In this document: piece by piece, positions 25,011 to 33,786 of the stretch
Position numbering within the stretch: the stretch's first letter is position 1
How the letters are laid out: every line of letters begins with the position of its first letter
The notes under the pieces: generated by a model
Told to the model about the DNA's origin: nothing
Database searches by the model: none
The model's input: only the letters and a program-made list of their open reading frames with translations
Made by a program: the position numbers and the translations under genes
Source: Actinokineospora alba
Lineage (GTDB): Bacteria; Actinomycetota; Actinomycetes; Mycobacteriales; Pseudonocardiaceae
NCBI RefSeq assembly: GCF_004362515.1
Contig: NZ_SNXU01000001.1
Span: 5,952,001 to 6,016,000, forward strand
Reading direction: 5' to 3'
Length of the DNA stretch: 64,000 bases

Positions 25011-25993
25011 CGCCGGAGCGCTCGGGTGGCTCCGTCCGCGGGGGCGTCCTTGTGCTCGGCCCACCAGGCCGCGAACAGCGGGTTGGTGTCGACCAGCTTC
25101 GAGTAGGCCTCCAGCAGCGACGTCGGCGCCTGCTCGGCCGCGCCCGCCAGGGTGCTCTCCTCGTGCCAGATCAGCACGATCTCGTGCCGCAGCGGGGTGC
25201 CGGCGATGTTGCGGATCACCAGGCCGTTGCCCTCGCGCGCGACCGGCTTGGCCAGGGTCACCGCACCGGCCTGGACCAGGGCGCGGGTGGTGGTCGAGTC
25301 GGAGACCTGGTGCTTGATCTTCGGGGTGAACCCGCTTCCCGCGCACGCGCGAAGCAGCGCGAGCTGTTCGGGGACCTCGCCGACCGGGGGCAGCACCCAG
25401 TTCTCGTCGGCGAGTTCGCGCAGGTCGATGTCGCCGACGCCCGCCAGGCGGTGGGTCTCGGACAGGGCCACGAACATGGGCGCGCTGAGCATCACCCGGC
25501 TGTGCAGCTGCGCGGGCAGCGGGGTGCGGAAACCGGGGTTCTCCTCGAGCACGGCGAAGTCGAGCTTGCCGTCGAGGACCTTGCGGGCCAGTTCCACCGG
25601 GTTGGAGTCGATGTCGATGGAGGTCTCGGCGTTGCCGAGGCGCTCGGCGATCGCGGTGGCGAACAGCGGGACGATGAGGCCGGGCGGACCGCCGACGCGG
25701 ATCATGCCCGCGACCGTCACCGCCTGGGTGCGCTGCTTGATCCCGGCCATGAGCTCGTCGACGTCGGTGAGGACGAGCCGGGCGGCGGACAGGACGTAGC
25801 TGCCCAGGTCGGTCGGCACGACGCCGGTGCCGGAGCGGGCGAACAGCAGGCCGCCCACGCGGCGCTCGAGTCGTTGCAGCTGGGCGGTCAGCGCGGGTTG
25901 CGAAATCCCGAGTTGAACGGCGGCCTTGGACAGGCTGCCCGCGTCCGCGACAGCGATGATGACTCGAAGATGACGAAGTTCCAGCTCGTGCAC
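25007..25993 (-). CDS. LysR-family transcriptional regulator
   Basis: 328 residues from a GTG. The N-terminal winged HTH reads LRHLRVIIAVADAGSLSKAA, then LGISQPALTAQLQRLER. The effector-binding domain runs from about residue 95 (MIRVGGPPGLIVPLFATAI). The recognition region is canonical. It is followed on its 5' side by the subtilase gene on the same strand, separated by a strong terminator, so it has its own promoter in 25994-26080. Target genes are not evident; there is no divergent partner. Confidence 0.88.
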   Translation of the reverse strand: MHELELRHLRVIIAVADAGSLSKAAVQLGISQPALTAQLQRLERRVGGLLFARSGTGVVPTDLGSYVLSAARLVLTDVDELMAGIKQRTQAVTVAGMIRVGGPPGLIVPLFATAIAERLGNAETSIDIDSNPVELARKVLDGKLDFAVLEENPGFRTPLPAQLHSRVMLSAPMFVALSETHRLAGVGDIDLRELADENWVLPPVGEVPEQLALLRACAGSGFTPKIKHQVSDSTTTRALVQAGAVTLAKPVAREGNGLVIRNIAGTPLRHEIVLIWHEESTLAGAAEQAPTSLLEAYSKLVDTNPLFAAWWAEHKDAPADGATRALRR

Positions 25994-26082
25994 ACCAAAG
26001 TTATGCCCTCTGGCGCGGCATTATGCAAATCCCAGCTCGCCTGGTGGGAGACACCACACAATTCCTGGGAGCGGCGTGTAAA

Positions 26083-26125
26083 AACAGGTCCGGCGACGTC
26101 TACCCCTGACGTCGCCGAACCTGTT
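26083..26125 (-). terminator. Rho-independent terminator of the subtilase gene
   Basis: Arms AACAGGT-c-CGGCGACGTC (26083-26100) and the complement (26108-26125, one bulged mismatch) form a 17-bp stem. On the minus strand it is followed at once by a run of five T (26080-26084). This is the clearest canonical terminator in the window. It separates the secreted protease gene from the LysR gene. Confidence 0.88.
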
Positions 26126-26144
26126 TATGACTCAACTATTGGTC

Positions 26145-26182
26145 ACCGTGGCGCGGCCAGGTAGTGCTGACCGCGCCACGGT
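26145..26182. terminator. Second hairpin downstream of the subtilase gene
   Basis: ACCGTGGCGCGG (26145-26156) pairs perfectly with 26171-26182 across a 14-nt loop, 11 bp past the protease stop. It stands in tandem with the canonical terminator at 26083-26125 and probably adds to termination or protects the mRNA 3' end. Confidence 0.6.
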
Positions 26183-26193
26183 CGCTTTTCTCG

Positions 26194-29100
26194 CTACGAC
26201 ACGTTCAGTGCCGCGTCGTCGACCGCGAACGTCGTCTGCAGCGACGAGTCCTCGGTCATCAGCCAGCGCAGGCGAACCGTCTGCCCCTTGTAGGCCGAGA
26301 GGTCGTACGTCTTCTGGACGTAGGACGTGCTCTTGTTCAGGTTCGAGACGGTGCCGAGGGTGCCCAGCACCGTGCCCGAGCTGCTGAGGACCTGCAGCTG
26401 CAACTTGTCGTACTGGACCGACGTGGTGCTTTCCGCGGTGTCGATCCGGACCCAGTAGGAGGCGCTCGCGCTGGTGGCGGAGGCCGGGATGGTCACCTGC
26501 TGGTACAGGTTCTCCGAGGTGGTCCGGCCGTTGCCGCCGAAGTACGCCCAGAACGTTCCGCCATGGGTCGGGCGGGCGGTGGACGAGGTGATCACACCCG
26601 TGGTGCCGGTCCAGCCGGTGGTGCCGGACTCGAAGCCGGGGTTGGCCAGCAGCTGGTTGGGCTGCGTCGTCGTGGTGACGGTCCAGGTGAAGGCGGTGTT
26701 GCCGCTGCCACCCTTGCCGTCGGTGACGGTGACGGTCACGTTGGACGTGCCCGCCGCGGTCGGCGTACCGGAGATGAGGCCGTTGCTCGCACCGATGCTC
26801 AGGCCGGTCGGCAGACCCGACGCCGCGTAGGTCAGCGGGTCGTTGTTCGCGTCGGTGGCCTGGATCTGCAGGTTCACCGCGGTGTTGATCTGCGTGGACT
26901 TGTTGCCGGGGTTGGTGACGACCGGGTTGGCGTTGACGGGGGTGCCGGTGCCGAACTTGCCGTCCACCACGAGGGCGAACTTCTGCGGTCCCTGCGGGAC
27001 GTTGTGGCCGCGAACCCGCACGGTCCACTCACCGGCGGCCGGGTTCTGGATGAAGACGTTCTCCAGGTTGTTGCGACGGTCCGCGGTGCCGCCGGTGTTC
27101 GACCAGCCACCGGCGAAGACGTTGCCGCGGTAGACGGTGCCGGTGGGCGAGACGACCTCGAGGTCAAGGTCGTTGACCAGGGTGACGGCGGCGCTGACGG
27201 CGGCTTCCTTGTCGGAGTACGCCATGGTGATCTTCAGCGGCTGACCGGCCTCGACGGTGTACTTCGTCTCGGAGACCCCGCCGGTGGCCAGGCCCGCGAC
27301 GGCCTCGTCGACGAACTTCGCGGTGCCCGCGGTGGCCTTGTCCAGGTTCACCAGACCCCAGCCCTCGTGCATGTTCGGCACAGGCAGGTCGTTGTCGTTC
27401 GCGCCGTCACCGTTCTCGTCGAGCAGGTCGGTGGCGGAATTGACCATGGTGCCCTTGACCAGCGCCGCGCTGGCGTTGACGGTGTGCTTCTTGTTGTAGA
27501 AGTCGCGGACCACGGTGGCGCCACCGGCGGCCAGCGGGTTCGACATCGACGTGCCGCTGAAGTACTTGTAGTCGTCGTTCAGCGGGAAGCCGTAGCCGTC
27601 GACCTGCGGCGCGTTTGTCTTCGGGTTGTTGGCCGCGGCGCCGTCGTACTGCTGCTGGTGCTTGTCCGAGTAGCCGGACAGGATCCAGGAGCCGGGGGCC
27701 ACGATGTCGGGCTTGATCCGGCCGTCGTCTGTCGGGCCGCGGCTGGAGAACGCGGTCACCTGCTGCGGGTTGCCGGTCTGCGGGTCGGACTTGATCGGCT
27801 CGGCCGGGTAGTCGTTGGGCCACCAGTCACCCCAGCTGGGGATGACGTTGACGCCGTTGACGTCCTTGCACGAGCGGTTGTTGAAGGTCGCCTGCTCCTT
27901 CGCGGTCTGCGGAAGGTAGGTCAGGGACACGTCGCACGGGGACTGCGCCTTGCCGTTCTCCGAGGCGCCGACCGTCAGCACGTTCTTGGCCGTGGCCGGG
28001 GCGCCGATGGAGTCGTTGTCGATGACACCGTCGCTGTTGGCGTCGGTGCCCGAGTTGCCCGCGCTGAAGGTGATCAGCATGTCGCGGTGGGTGTTGATGA
28101 AGCGGTCGGCATGCTGCGAGGTGTCGGTGTAGCCGCCGTTCGCGTCCGAGCCCCACGAGTTGGCGTGGATGCGCGCGCCGCCGTCATAGGCCTGCTGGAA
28201 CAGCGTGGCCAGGTCGTCGGGCAGGCCGAGCAGGTAGTAGGCGTCCTCGTACTGCCCGGCGCACTGGCCGAACATGTCGACGTAGTCCTCGACGGCCTGG
28301 AAGACCAGGCGGGCGCCGTACGCTGCCGCCTTGCCGGTGCCGTCGGCCATGCCGTCGCCGACCACCGAGACCGCGACGTGCGTGCCGTGGCCACTGTCGA
28401 CGTCCACCGCGCCGTCGGGCTGCACGTCCGCGCAGTTGGCGATGTCGGCACCCGCCCACGCGTGGACGGCCTGGATGCGGCTCGCGGGGATGTCGGGGTG
28501 CGCGGTGGCGGCGGTGCCGCCACCGAGGCCGGTGTCGGCGACCGCGACGGTCTGCGACGAGCCGTCGTAGCCGCGGGCGTTGGCCTGCGCCCCGCGCATG
28601 ATCGTGCCCGCGGCGTGCTCGTTGTGCTTCTCCATGATGCGGAACTTGTCGACGAACGACACGTCCTCGATGCCGGCGATCTTGCTGGCCTGGCTCGGGT
28701 CGGCGGCGATCACCAGCGTGCCGTCGGCCGACTTGCTGACCACGGCGCCGGTGCCCTCGGCGGCGCGGCGGACCGAAGCCAGGTCGACACCGTTCTCGGC
28801 GCGGACCTTGTAGATGCCCGCCTTGCCCTCGTCGATCTTCGCCTTGGCGTCCTGCGAGACCTTCCACGCGGACTGGAAGCGACCCACGTAGTGCACACCG
28901 GAGAGCTTGCTCGCGCGCTGCGCCTGACCCGGGTTCATCCGTACCTTGAACGCGTTGTCCGGGATGTACTCGACGATCGTGGCGCCCAGGGCGGTCAGAC
29001 CGGCCTTCCAGTCCTCGCGGACGGGGCCCTGGAACTGGACCAGGTAGCTGCCGCGCTCACTGGTGCCGAGCGCGCGGGCCTCGAGGCCGTGCGGGACGGC

Positions 29101-29259
29101 GGCCAGCGAACTCGGCAGGAATTCACCGGTCACCAGACGAATGGGAGCTTCTGCGGGCGATGCGGCGTTGGCGAGTCCGGGGACTGCGATAGCGGCACCG
29201 ACCAGCACTGTCGAGACAGCGAGCGTGACGGCCCGTCGTCTCCGTGTGGCACCGAACAT
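26194..29259 (-). CDS. Secreted S8 subtilisin-like serine protease, multidomain
   Basis: 1021 residues. A signal peptide (RRRRAVTLAVSTVLVGAAIA, cut near ANA-ASP at about 32) is followed by a long prodomain to about 230. The S8 catalytic domain has the triad Asp242 (VAVADTGLG), His291 (DSGHGTHV), oxyanion Asn402 (FSAGNSG) and Ser571 (SGTSMSNP), plus FSSRGPTDDGRIKPDI. A P-domain-like beta region follows (about 690-790), then an Ig-like putative He_PIG domain (NPGNKSTQINTAVNLQIQAT) and a C-terminal jelly-roll like module (PGFESGTTGW onward). It is a secreted endopeptidase, probably nutritional. The gene is monocistronic, with its own terminator, and interrupts the pafA-prcA neighbourhood. Confidence 0.92.
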   Translation of the reverse strand: MFGATRRRRAVTLAVSTVLVGAAIAVPGLANAASPAEAPIRLVTGEFLPSSLAAVPHGLEARALGTSERGSYLVQFQGPVREDWKAGLTALGATIVEYIPDNAFKVRMNPGQAQRASKLSGVHYVGRFQSAWKVSQDAKAKIDEGKAGIYKVRAENGVDLASVRRAAEGTGAVVSKSADGTLVIAADPSQASKIAGIEDVSFVDKFRIMEKHNEHAAGTIMRGAQANARGYDGSSQTVAVADTGLGGGTAATAHPDIPASRIQAVHAWAGADIANCADVQPDGAVDVDSGHGTHVAVSVVGDGMADGTGKAAAYGARLVFQAVEDYVDMFGQCAGQYEDAYYLLGLPDDLATLFQQAYDGGARIHANSWGSDANGGYTDTSQHADRFINTHRDMLITFSAGNSGTDANSDGVIDNDSIGAPATAKNVLTVGASENGKAQSPCDVSLTYLPQTAKEQATFNNRSCKDVNGVNVIPSWGDWWPNDYPAEPIKSDPQTGNPQQVTAFSSRGPTDDGRIKPDIVAPGSWILSGYSDKHQQQYDGAAANNPKTNAPQVDGYGFPLNDDYKYFSGTSMSNPLAAGGATVVRDFYNKKHTVNASAALVKGTMVNSATDLLDENGDGANDNDLPVPNMHEGWGLVNLDKATAGTAKFVDEAVAGLATGGVSETKYTVEAGQPLKITMAYSDKEAAVSAAVTLVNDLDLEVVSPTGTVYRGNVFAGGWSNTGGTADRRNNLENVFIQNPAAGEWTVRVRGHNVPQGPQKFALVVDGKFGTGTPVNANPVVTNPGNKSTQINTAVNLQIQATDANNDPLTYAASGLPTGLSIGASNGLISGTPTAAGTSNVTVTVTDGKGGSGNTAFTWTVTTTTQPNQLLANPGFESGTTGWTGTTGVITSSTARPTHGGTFWAYFGGNGRTTSENLYQQVTIPASATSASASYWVRIDTAESTTSVQYDKLQLQVLSSSGTVLGTLGTVSNLNKSTSYVQKTYDLSAYKGQTVRLRWLMTEDSSLQTTFAVDDAALNVS

Positions 29260-29545
29260 GGGTTGTCCTCACGATGCAGGAGTTGGGACACGACCTATCC
29301 GGCCTGCGGACGCCTAGCCCTCACTTGGGCGTCCACGATCCTCACGGTCGTCAGCCGGAATTGGTCGTTAGTGGACTATGACCCGCGTAATACCGGTTCG
29401 GCCTATCCCGGACACCCATAACATGCGTGCGAACAGGGGTTATCGCGTTGAGTTGACCTGCTTGTAACCGGCGGCGACCAGGCACACCGCCCTGATAGCC
29501 CAGCGTCTACCTGCGATCGGCCCACACCAGACCAGCATTGGTCCA

Positions 29546-29674
29546 CCCGCGAGTCGCCCCGTCCAGCAAACGAGTCGCCCCTCCCGGCGACTGAGTTCGA
29601 CGTTCGCGACTGGCGAATGTCGAACTCGCTTGCTGGAAGGGGCGACTCGTTTGCTGGAAGGGGCGACTCGCGGG
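29546..29674. repeat. 129-bp hairpin abutting the prcA stop codon
   Basis: Arms of 36 nt (29546-29581 and 29639-29674) pair with one mismatch. Each arm contains two copies of GAGTCGCCCC separated by a CCAGCAAAC segment. An inner 9-bp stem GAGTTCGAC (29593-29601) pairs with 29619-29627, and TTCGC pairs with GCGAA inside that. The right arm ends at 29674 and the prcA stop codon begins at 29675. It may terminate or stabilise the 3' end of the proteasome message. The rest of the 29260-29545 gap contains only the subtilase upstream region, with no gene. Confidence 0.85.
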
Positions 29675-30460
29675 TTACTCGGTGTCGGTGGGTGGGAGCT
29701 CTACGTCCTCGATCGGCTTCGCGGGGGACTCCGGGGCGGACTCCGCGGGGCGTTCGTCGGCCGGGAGCAGGGCGGTGAGGGCGGCTCCGGTGATGCGACG
29801 GAAGGCGCGGGTGGGCCTGCCGCGGTCGAGGACCGCCACCTCGAGCTTGTCGAGGGTGGTCTCCCCCGCCGTCTTCGCCGCGCTGTTCGCCGCACCAGCC
29901 CCCAAAGCCTTGAGGGCCAGGCGGACGGCGTCGCTCAGGGGGATGCCGTCGGTGAACGTCTCCTTGAGCAGGGCGGTGATCGGGTCGGTTTGGCCGCCCA
30001 TCACCAGGAACTGCGGTTCATCGACGATGGAGCCGTCGTAGGTCAGGCGGTAGAGCTGGTCCTGGCGGGTGGTGGCACCCACCTCGGCGACGCAGATCTC
30101 GACCTCCATCGGCTTGACCTGCTCGGTGAAGATCGTGCCGAGGGTCTGGGCGTAGACGTTGGCCAGCTGCCTGGCCGAGACGTCGCGGCGGTCGTAGGAG
30201 TAGCCCCACAGGTCGACGTGGCGGATGCCGCCGCGGCGCAGGCTCTCGTACTCGCTGTAGCGGCCGGCGGCGGCGAAGCCGATGCGGTCGTAGATCTCCG
30301 AGACCTTGTGCAAGGTCGCCGAGGGGTTCTCGGCGACGAACAGCACGCCGTCGGCGTACTTCAGCGCGACGACGCTGCGGCCCCGGGCGATGCCCTTGCG
30401 GGCGTACTCCGAGCGGTCGCGCATCAGCTGCTCGGGCGAGGCGTACAACGGCATCGTCAC
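29675..30460 (-). CDS. prcA: 20S proteasome alpha subunit PrcA
   Basis: 261 residues from a GTG at 30460 (AAGGAG 8 nt upstream). The alpha-type N-terminal helix and gate segment are visible (MPLYASPEQLMRDRSEYARKG), followed by IARGRSVVALKYADGVLFVA. The C-terminal tail is acidic and Pro-rich. Seven copies form the outer rings and gate of the 20S core, where the ATPase Mpa docks. It lies 31 bp downstream of prcB. A large hairpin follows its stop codon directly. Confidence 0.96.
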   Translation of the reverse strand: MTMPLYASPEQLMRDRSEYARKGIARGRSVVALKYADGVLFVAENPSATLHKVSEIYDRIGFAAAGRYSEYESLRRGGIRHVDLWGYSYDRRDVSARQLANVYAQTLGTIFTEQVKPMEVEICVAEVGATTRQDQLYRLTYDGSIVDEPQFLVMGGQTDPITALLKETFTDGIPLSDAVRLALKALGAGAANSAAKTAGETTLDKLEVAVLDRGRPTRAFRRITGAALTALLPADERPAESAPESPAKPIEDVELPPTDTE

Positions 30461-30491
30461 GGGGCAGGCTCCTTAACTCGGCGGGTGGGGG

Positions 30492-31349
30492 TCAGCCGCG
30501 GGGGCGTTCGGACCGGTCGTTCACCACGGCTTCGGCCACAGCGGCCGCGTCCGCCTCCGACAGGCGCTGGGCGCCCTCGTCGGCGGTGATGGTGACGATG
30601 CTGGGGTAGATCCGGCGGGCCAAGTCCGGTCCGCCGGTGGCGGAATCGTCGTCGGCGGCGTCGAAAAGCGCCTCGACGGCAGCGCGCACAGCCGCCGCCT
30701 TGTCGCCCTCGGGGTCGTAGAGCTTCTTGAGCGCGGACTTGGCGAACATCGAGCCGGAGCCGATGGCGTGGAAGCCCGCGCGTTCCTCGTAGCGGCCGCC
30801 GGTGACGTCGAAGGACACGATCCGGCCCGCGGTGGCCGGGTCGTCGGCGTCGATGTCGTAGCCGACGAACAGCGGCAGCACCGCCAGGCCTGCCATGGCC
30901 ACGTCGAGGTTGCCGCGGACCATGCTGGCCAGCTTGTTGGTCTTGCCGTCGAGCGAGAGGCCGACGCCCTCGATCTTCTCGTAGTGGCGCAGTTCGACCG
31001 TGTAGAGCCGAACCAGCTCCACCGCGAGACCGGCGGTGCCCGCGATGCCCACCGACGAGTACTCGTCGGTGACGTAGACCTTCTCGATGTCGCGCTGGGC
31101 GATCAGGTTGCCCGCGGTGGCCCGGCGGTCGCCCGCGATCAGCACGCCGCCGGAGAAGGTGACCGCCACGATGGTCGTGCCGTGCGGAATGTCCGCGCGG
31201 GTCACGGCGGGCGCGTCGGCGACACGCCGCCCGGGAAGGAGTTCGGGCGCCTGGGAGCGCAAAAAGTCGGTGAACGACGACGAACCGGCGGACAGGTGGG
31301 CAGGCGAGAGCGAGGCTCCTCGCGGCCCTCGGGACGAGGTGTGTTCCAT
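30492..31349 (-). CDS. prcB: 20S proteasome beta subunit PrcB
   Basis: 285 residues from the ATG at 31349 (MEHTSSRGPRG); a TTG four codons earlier is possible. The propeptide is 57 residues and ends at HG, exposing the catalytic Thr58 (TTIVAVTFSGGVLIAGDRRA) after autoprocessing. The active-site lysine lies in the IEKVYVTDEYSSVGIAGTAG region. It forms the proteolytic inner rings. It is located between pup and prcA, the standard order pup-prcB-prcA. Confidence 0.96.
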   Translation of the reverse strand: MEHTSSRGPRGASLSPAHLSAGSSSFTDFLRSQAPELLPGRRVADAPAVTRADIPHGTTIVAVTFSGGVLIAGDRRATAGNLIAQRDIEKVYVTDEYSSVGIAGTAGLAVELVRLYTVELRHYEKIEGVGLSLDGKTNKLASMVRGNLDVAMAGLAVLPLFVGYDIDADDPATAGRIVSFDVTGGRYEERAGFHAIGSGSMFAKSALKKLYDPEGDKAAAVRAAVEALFDAADDDSATGGPDLARRIYPSIVTITADEGAQRLSEADAAAVAEAVVNDRSERPRG

Positions 31350-31410
31350 GCCTTCTTTCAATTCCTCTGTCGGCGTCGCCGTGGGTTGGGCTGGTTACCG
31401 CGCGGGGGGC

Positions 31411-31605
31411 TTACTCGCCGCCCTTTTGCACGTACGCGCGGACGAAGTCCTCGGCGTTCTCCTCGAGGACGTCGTCGATCTCGTCGAGGATCGCGTCGGT
31501 GTCGTCGCCGAGCTTCTCGCGTCGTTCCTGACCCGCCGCGGTGGTGTCCTCGGCGCCGTCGTCGCCGTCACCGCCACCCTGCCGCTGTGTCTGCTCCTGG
31601 GACAT
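31411..31605 (-). CDS. pup: Prokaryotic ubiquitin-like protein Pup
   Basis: 64 residues, with GGGAGG just upstream of the ATG. It is hydrophilic and mostly disordered. A helical Mpa-binding stretch (AILDEIDDVLEENAEDFVRA) precedes the conserved C-terminus AYVQKGGE. It already ends in glutamate, so it needs no deamidation from GGQ before ligation by PafA. It is the tag that marks proteins for the proteasome. Dop is still needed for removal. Confidence 0.95.
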   Translation of the reverse strand: MSQEQTQRQGGGDGDDGAEDTTAAGQERREKLGDDTDAILDEIDDVLEENAEDFVRAYVQKGGE

Positions 31606-31686
31606 TGAGACCTCCCGGTTGTCTGGCCTACTTGGAACATTACCCAGCCGGACCGACTTTCGTCGCCGTCCGCACCGGTGACAAGA

Positions 31687-33192
31687 TCAGCGTTTCGTGC
31701 CGGTGAGCTTGTCGACCAGCTGTTCGGCGGTGTCCGCGGCGTCGAGCAGGTCCCCGACGTGGGCTTTGGTGCCACGCAACGGCTCAAGGGTCGGGATGCG
31801 CACCAGCGACTCCCTGCCAAGATCGAAGATGACCGAGTCCCACGATGCGGCCGCGATGGAGTTCGGGTAACGCTCCAGGCAGCGGCCGCGGAAGTAGGCG
31901 CGGGTGTCCGACGGCGGGGTGTAGACGGCCGCGCGGACCTCGTCCTCGGTCACCAGGCGCTTCATCGAGCCGCGGGCGACGAGACGGTTGTAGAGGCCCT
32001 TGTCGAGGCGCACATCGGAGTACTGCAGGTCGACCAGGTGCAGCCGCGGGGAGTTCCAGTTGAGGCCGTCGCGGGCCCGGAAGCCCTCCAGCAGCCGCAG
32101 CTTCGCGGGCCAGTCGAGCCGGTCGGCGCACTCCATCGGATCACGGGCGAGGGCGTCGAGGATCTCGCCCCAGGTGCGCAGCACGTCGTGGCCCACGGCG
32201 TCGGCCTCGATCCGGTCGACGTGCGCGGCGATCATCTCGTGGTAGGCGTTCTGCAGGTCGAGGCCGGTGAACTTGCGGCCGTTGGTCAGCTCCACGGTCG
32301 CCTTGAGCGTCGGGTCGTGGCTGAGCACGTGGACCGCGCGGACCGGGTCGGCGAGCTTGAGGTGGTCGAACCGGATGCCGGACTCGATCATGTCGAGGAC
32401 CAGGGCGGTGGTGCCGACCTTGAGGTACGTCGAGGTCTCGGCCAGGTTCGCGTCGCCGATGATCACGTGCAGGCGGCGGTACTTGTCGGCGTCGGCGTGC
32501 GGCTCGTCGCGGGTGTTGATGATGCCGCGCTTGAGCGTGGTCTCCAGGCCGACCTCGACCTCGATGTAGTCCGCACGCTGGGAGAGCTGGAAGCCCGCCT
32601 CCTCCCCCGCGACACCGAGACCGACCCGGCCGGAGCCGCAGATGACCTGGCGCGAGGCGAAGAACGGGGTGAGGCCCGCGATGATCGACGTGAACGGGGT
32701 GTTGCGCGCCATCAGGTAGTTCTCGTGGGTGCCGTAGCTGGCGCCCTTGCCGTCGACGTTGTTCTTGTAGAGCTGCAGCCGCGGCTGGCCGGGAACGGTG
32801 GCCGCGCGCATCGCGGCCTCCTCCATCACCCGTTCGCCTGCCTTGTCCCAGATGACGGCGTCGCGCGCGTTGGTGACCTCGGGCGCGGAGTACTCCGGGT
32901 GGGCGTGGTCGACGTAGAGGCGCGCGCCGTTGGTGAGGATGACGTTGGCCGCGCCCAAGTCCTCGACGTCGGGGTCGGAGGGGGCCATTCCGGGCGCCCC
33001 CAGGTCGAACCCGCGCGCGTCGCGCAGCGGCGATTCCACCTCGTAGTCCCACCGCGCCCGGCGGGCCCGCGGGATGTCCGCCGCGGCCGCGTACGCCAGG
33101 ACGACCTGGGTCGATGTCAACACCGGGTTGGCCGTCGGGTCGCCCGGCACGGAGATGCCGTACTCGACCTCGGTTCCCATGATCCGCCGCAT
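31687..33192 (-). CDS. dop: Depupylase/deamidase Dop
   Basis: 501 residues from the ATG at 33192 (MRRIMGTEVEYGIS). Homologous to PafA and glutamine synthetase. It has the GTEVEYG metal site, YVDHAHPEYSAPE, YKNNVDGKGASYGTHENYL, IINTRDEPHADADKYRRLHV, and a Dop-specific insertion near residues 40-75 (PRARRARWDYEVESPLRDAR). Since Pup ends in Glu here, the chief role is expected to be hydrolysis of the Pup-lysine isopeptide bond. It lies 81 bp upstream of pup on the same strand. Confidence 0.95.
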   Translation of the reverse strand: MRRIMGTEVEYGISVPGDPTANPVLTSTQVVLAYAAAADIPRARRARWDYEVESPLRDARGFDLGAPGMAPSDPDVEDLGAANVILTNGARLYVDHAHPEYSAPEVTNARDAVIWDKAGERVMEEAAMRAATVPGQPRLQLYKNNVDGKGASYGTHENYLMARNTPFTSIIAGLTPFFASRQVICGSGRVGLGVAGEEAGFQLSQRADYIEVEVGLETTLKRGIINTRDEPHADADKYRRLHVIIGDANLAETSTYLKVGTTALVLDMIESGIRFDHLKLADPVRAVHVLSHDPTLKATVELTNGRKFTGLDLQNAYHEMIAAHVDRIEADAVGHDVLRTWGEILDALARDPMECADRLDWPAKLRLLEGFRARDGLNWNSPRLHLVDLQYSDVRLDKGLYNRLVARGSMKRLVTEDEVRAAVYTPPSDTRAYFRGRCLERYPNSIAAASWDSVIFDLGRESLVRIPTLEPLRGTKAHVGDLLDAADTAEQLVDKLTGTKR

Positions 33193-33276
33193 GTCTTCCA
33201 CCCTACGGGTCCGCACCGACGGCGCGGACGTGAGCCGCGCCGGGCATTGGTGCGAACTGGTGGGACGATCCACACC

Positions 33277-33786
33277 ATGGGAGGCGACGAACTGGTGGCG
33301 ATGTACTCGGCGGAGGGCGAGGTCGTGGGCTCCACGACCCGCCGCAGGATGCGCGCGGAGGGCTTGTGGCACGCCGCGAGCGCGATCCTCGTGCGCTCCG
33401 GCGACCGGGTCTATGTCCACCGCCGCACCGACGACAAGGACGTCTTCCCCGGCATGCACGACTGCTGGGCGGGCGGTGTGGTCGCGGCCGGTGAGACACC
33501 GTGGGACTGCGCGGAGCGGGAACTGGCTGAGGAACTGGGCATCACCGGAGTGCCGCTGGTGCCGTTGTTCACCGCGAGCGCCGACGTCGACGGCACCCGG
33601 ATCCACCTGTTCGCCCACGAGGTGTGGTGGGACGGCGACATCGTCCTGCAGGAATCCGAGATCGCCTGGGGCGGCTGGATGACCTTCGCCGAGCTGCGGT
33701 CGAAGCTGGCGGACCCGTCGTGGCCGTTCGTCCCCGACGGCCGCATCGCCATCGAGGAGTTCTTCCGCCGCGAGCTCGACCGCTAG
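33277..33786 (+). CDS. NUDIX hydrolase
   Basis: 169 residues from the ATG at 33277. A complete Nudix box is present (GGVVAAGETPWDCAERELAE followed by ELGI), giving the GX5EX7REUXEEXGU pattern. The N-terminal part (GLWHAASAILVRSGDRVYVH) and the C-terminal GGWMTFAEL strand fit the IPP-isomerase-like or ADP-ribose branch. It hydrolyses a nucleoside diphosphate derivative; substrate unknown. It is divergent from dop and overlaps the convergent lipoprotein gene by 4 bp. Confidence 0.9.
   Translation: MGGDELVAMYSAEGEVVGSTTRRRMRAEGLWHAASAILVRSGDRVYVHRRTDDKDVFPGMHDCWAGGVVAAGETPWDCAERELAEELGITGVPLVPLFTASADVDGTRIHLFAHEVWWDGDIVLQESEIAWGGWMTFAELRSKLADPSWPFVPDGRIAIEEFFRRELDR

Noticed and set aside
26164..29421. 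Plus-strand frame of about 1085 codons opposite the secreted subtilase
   Set aside because: The translation is low-complexity Val/Arg/Gly/Asp, and the minus strand encodes a complete protease with signal peptide and catalytic residues.
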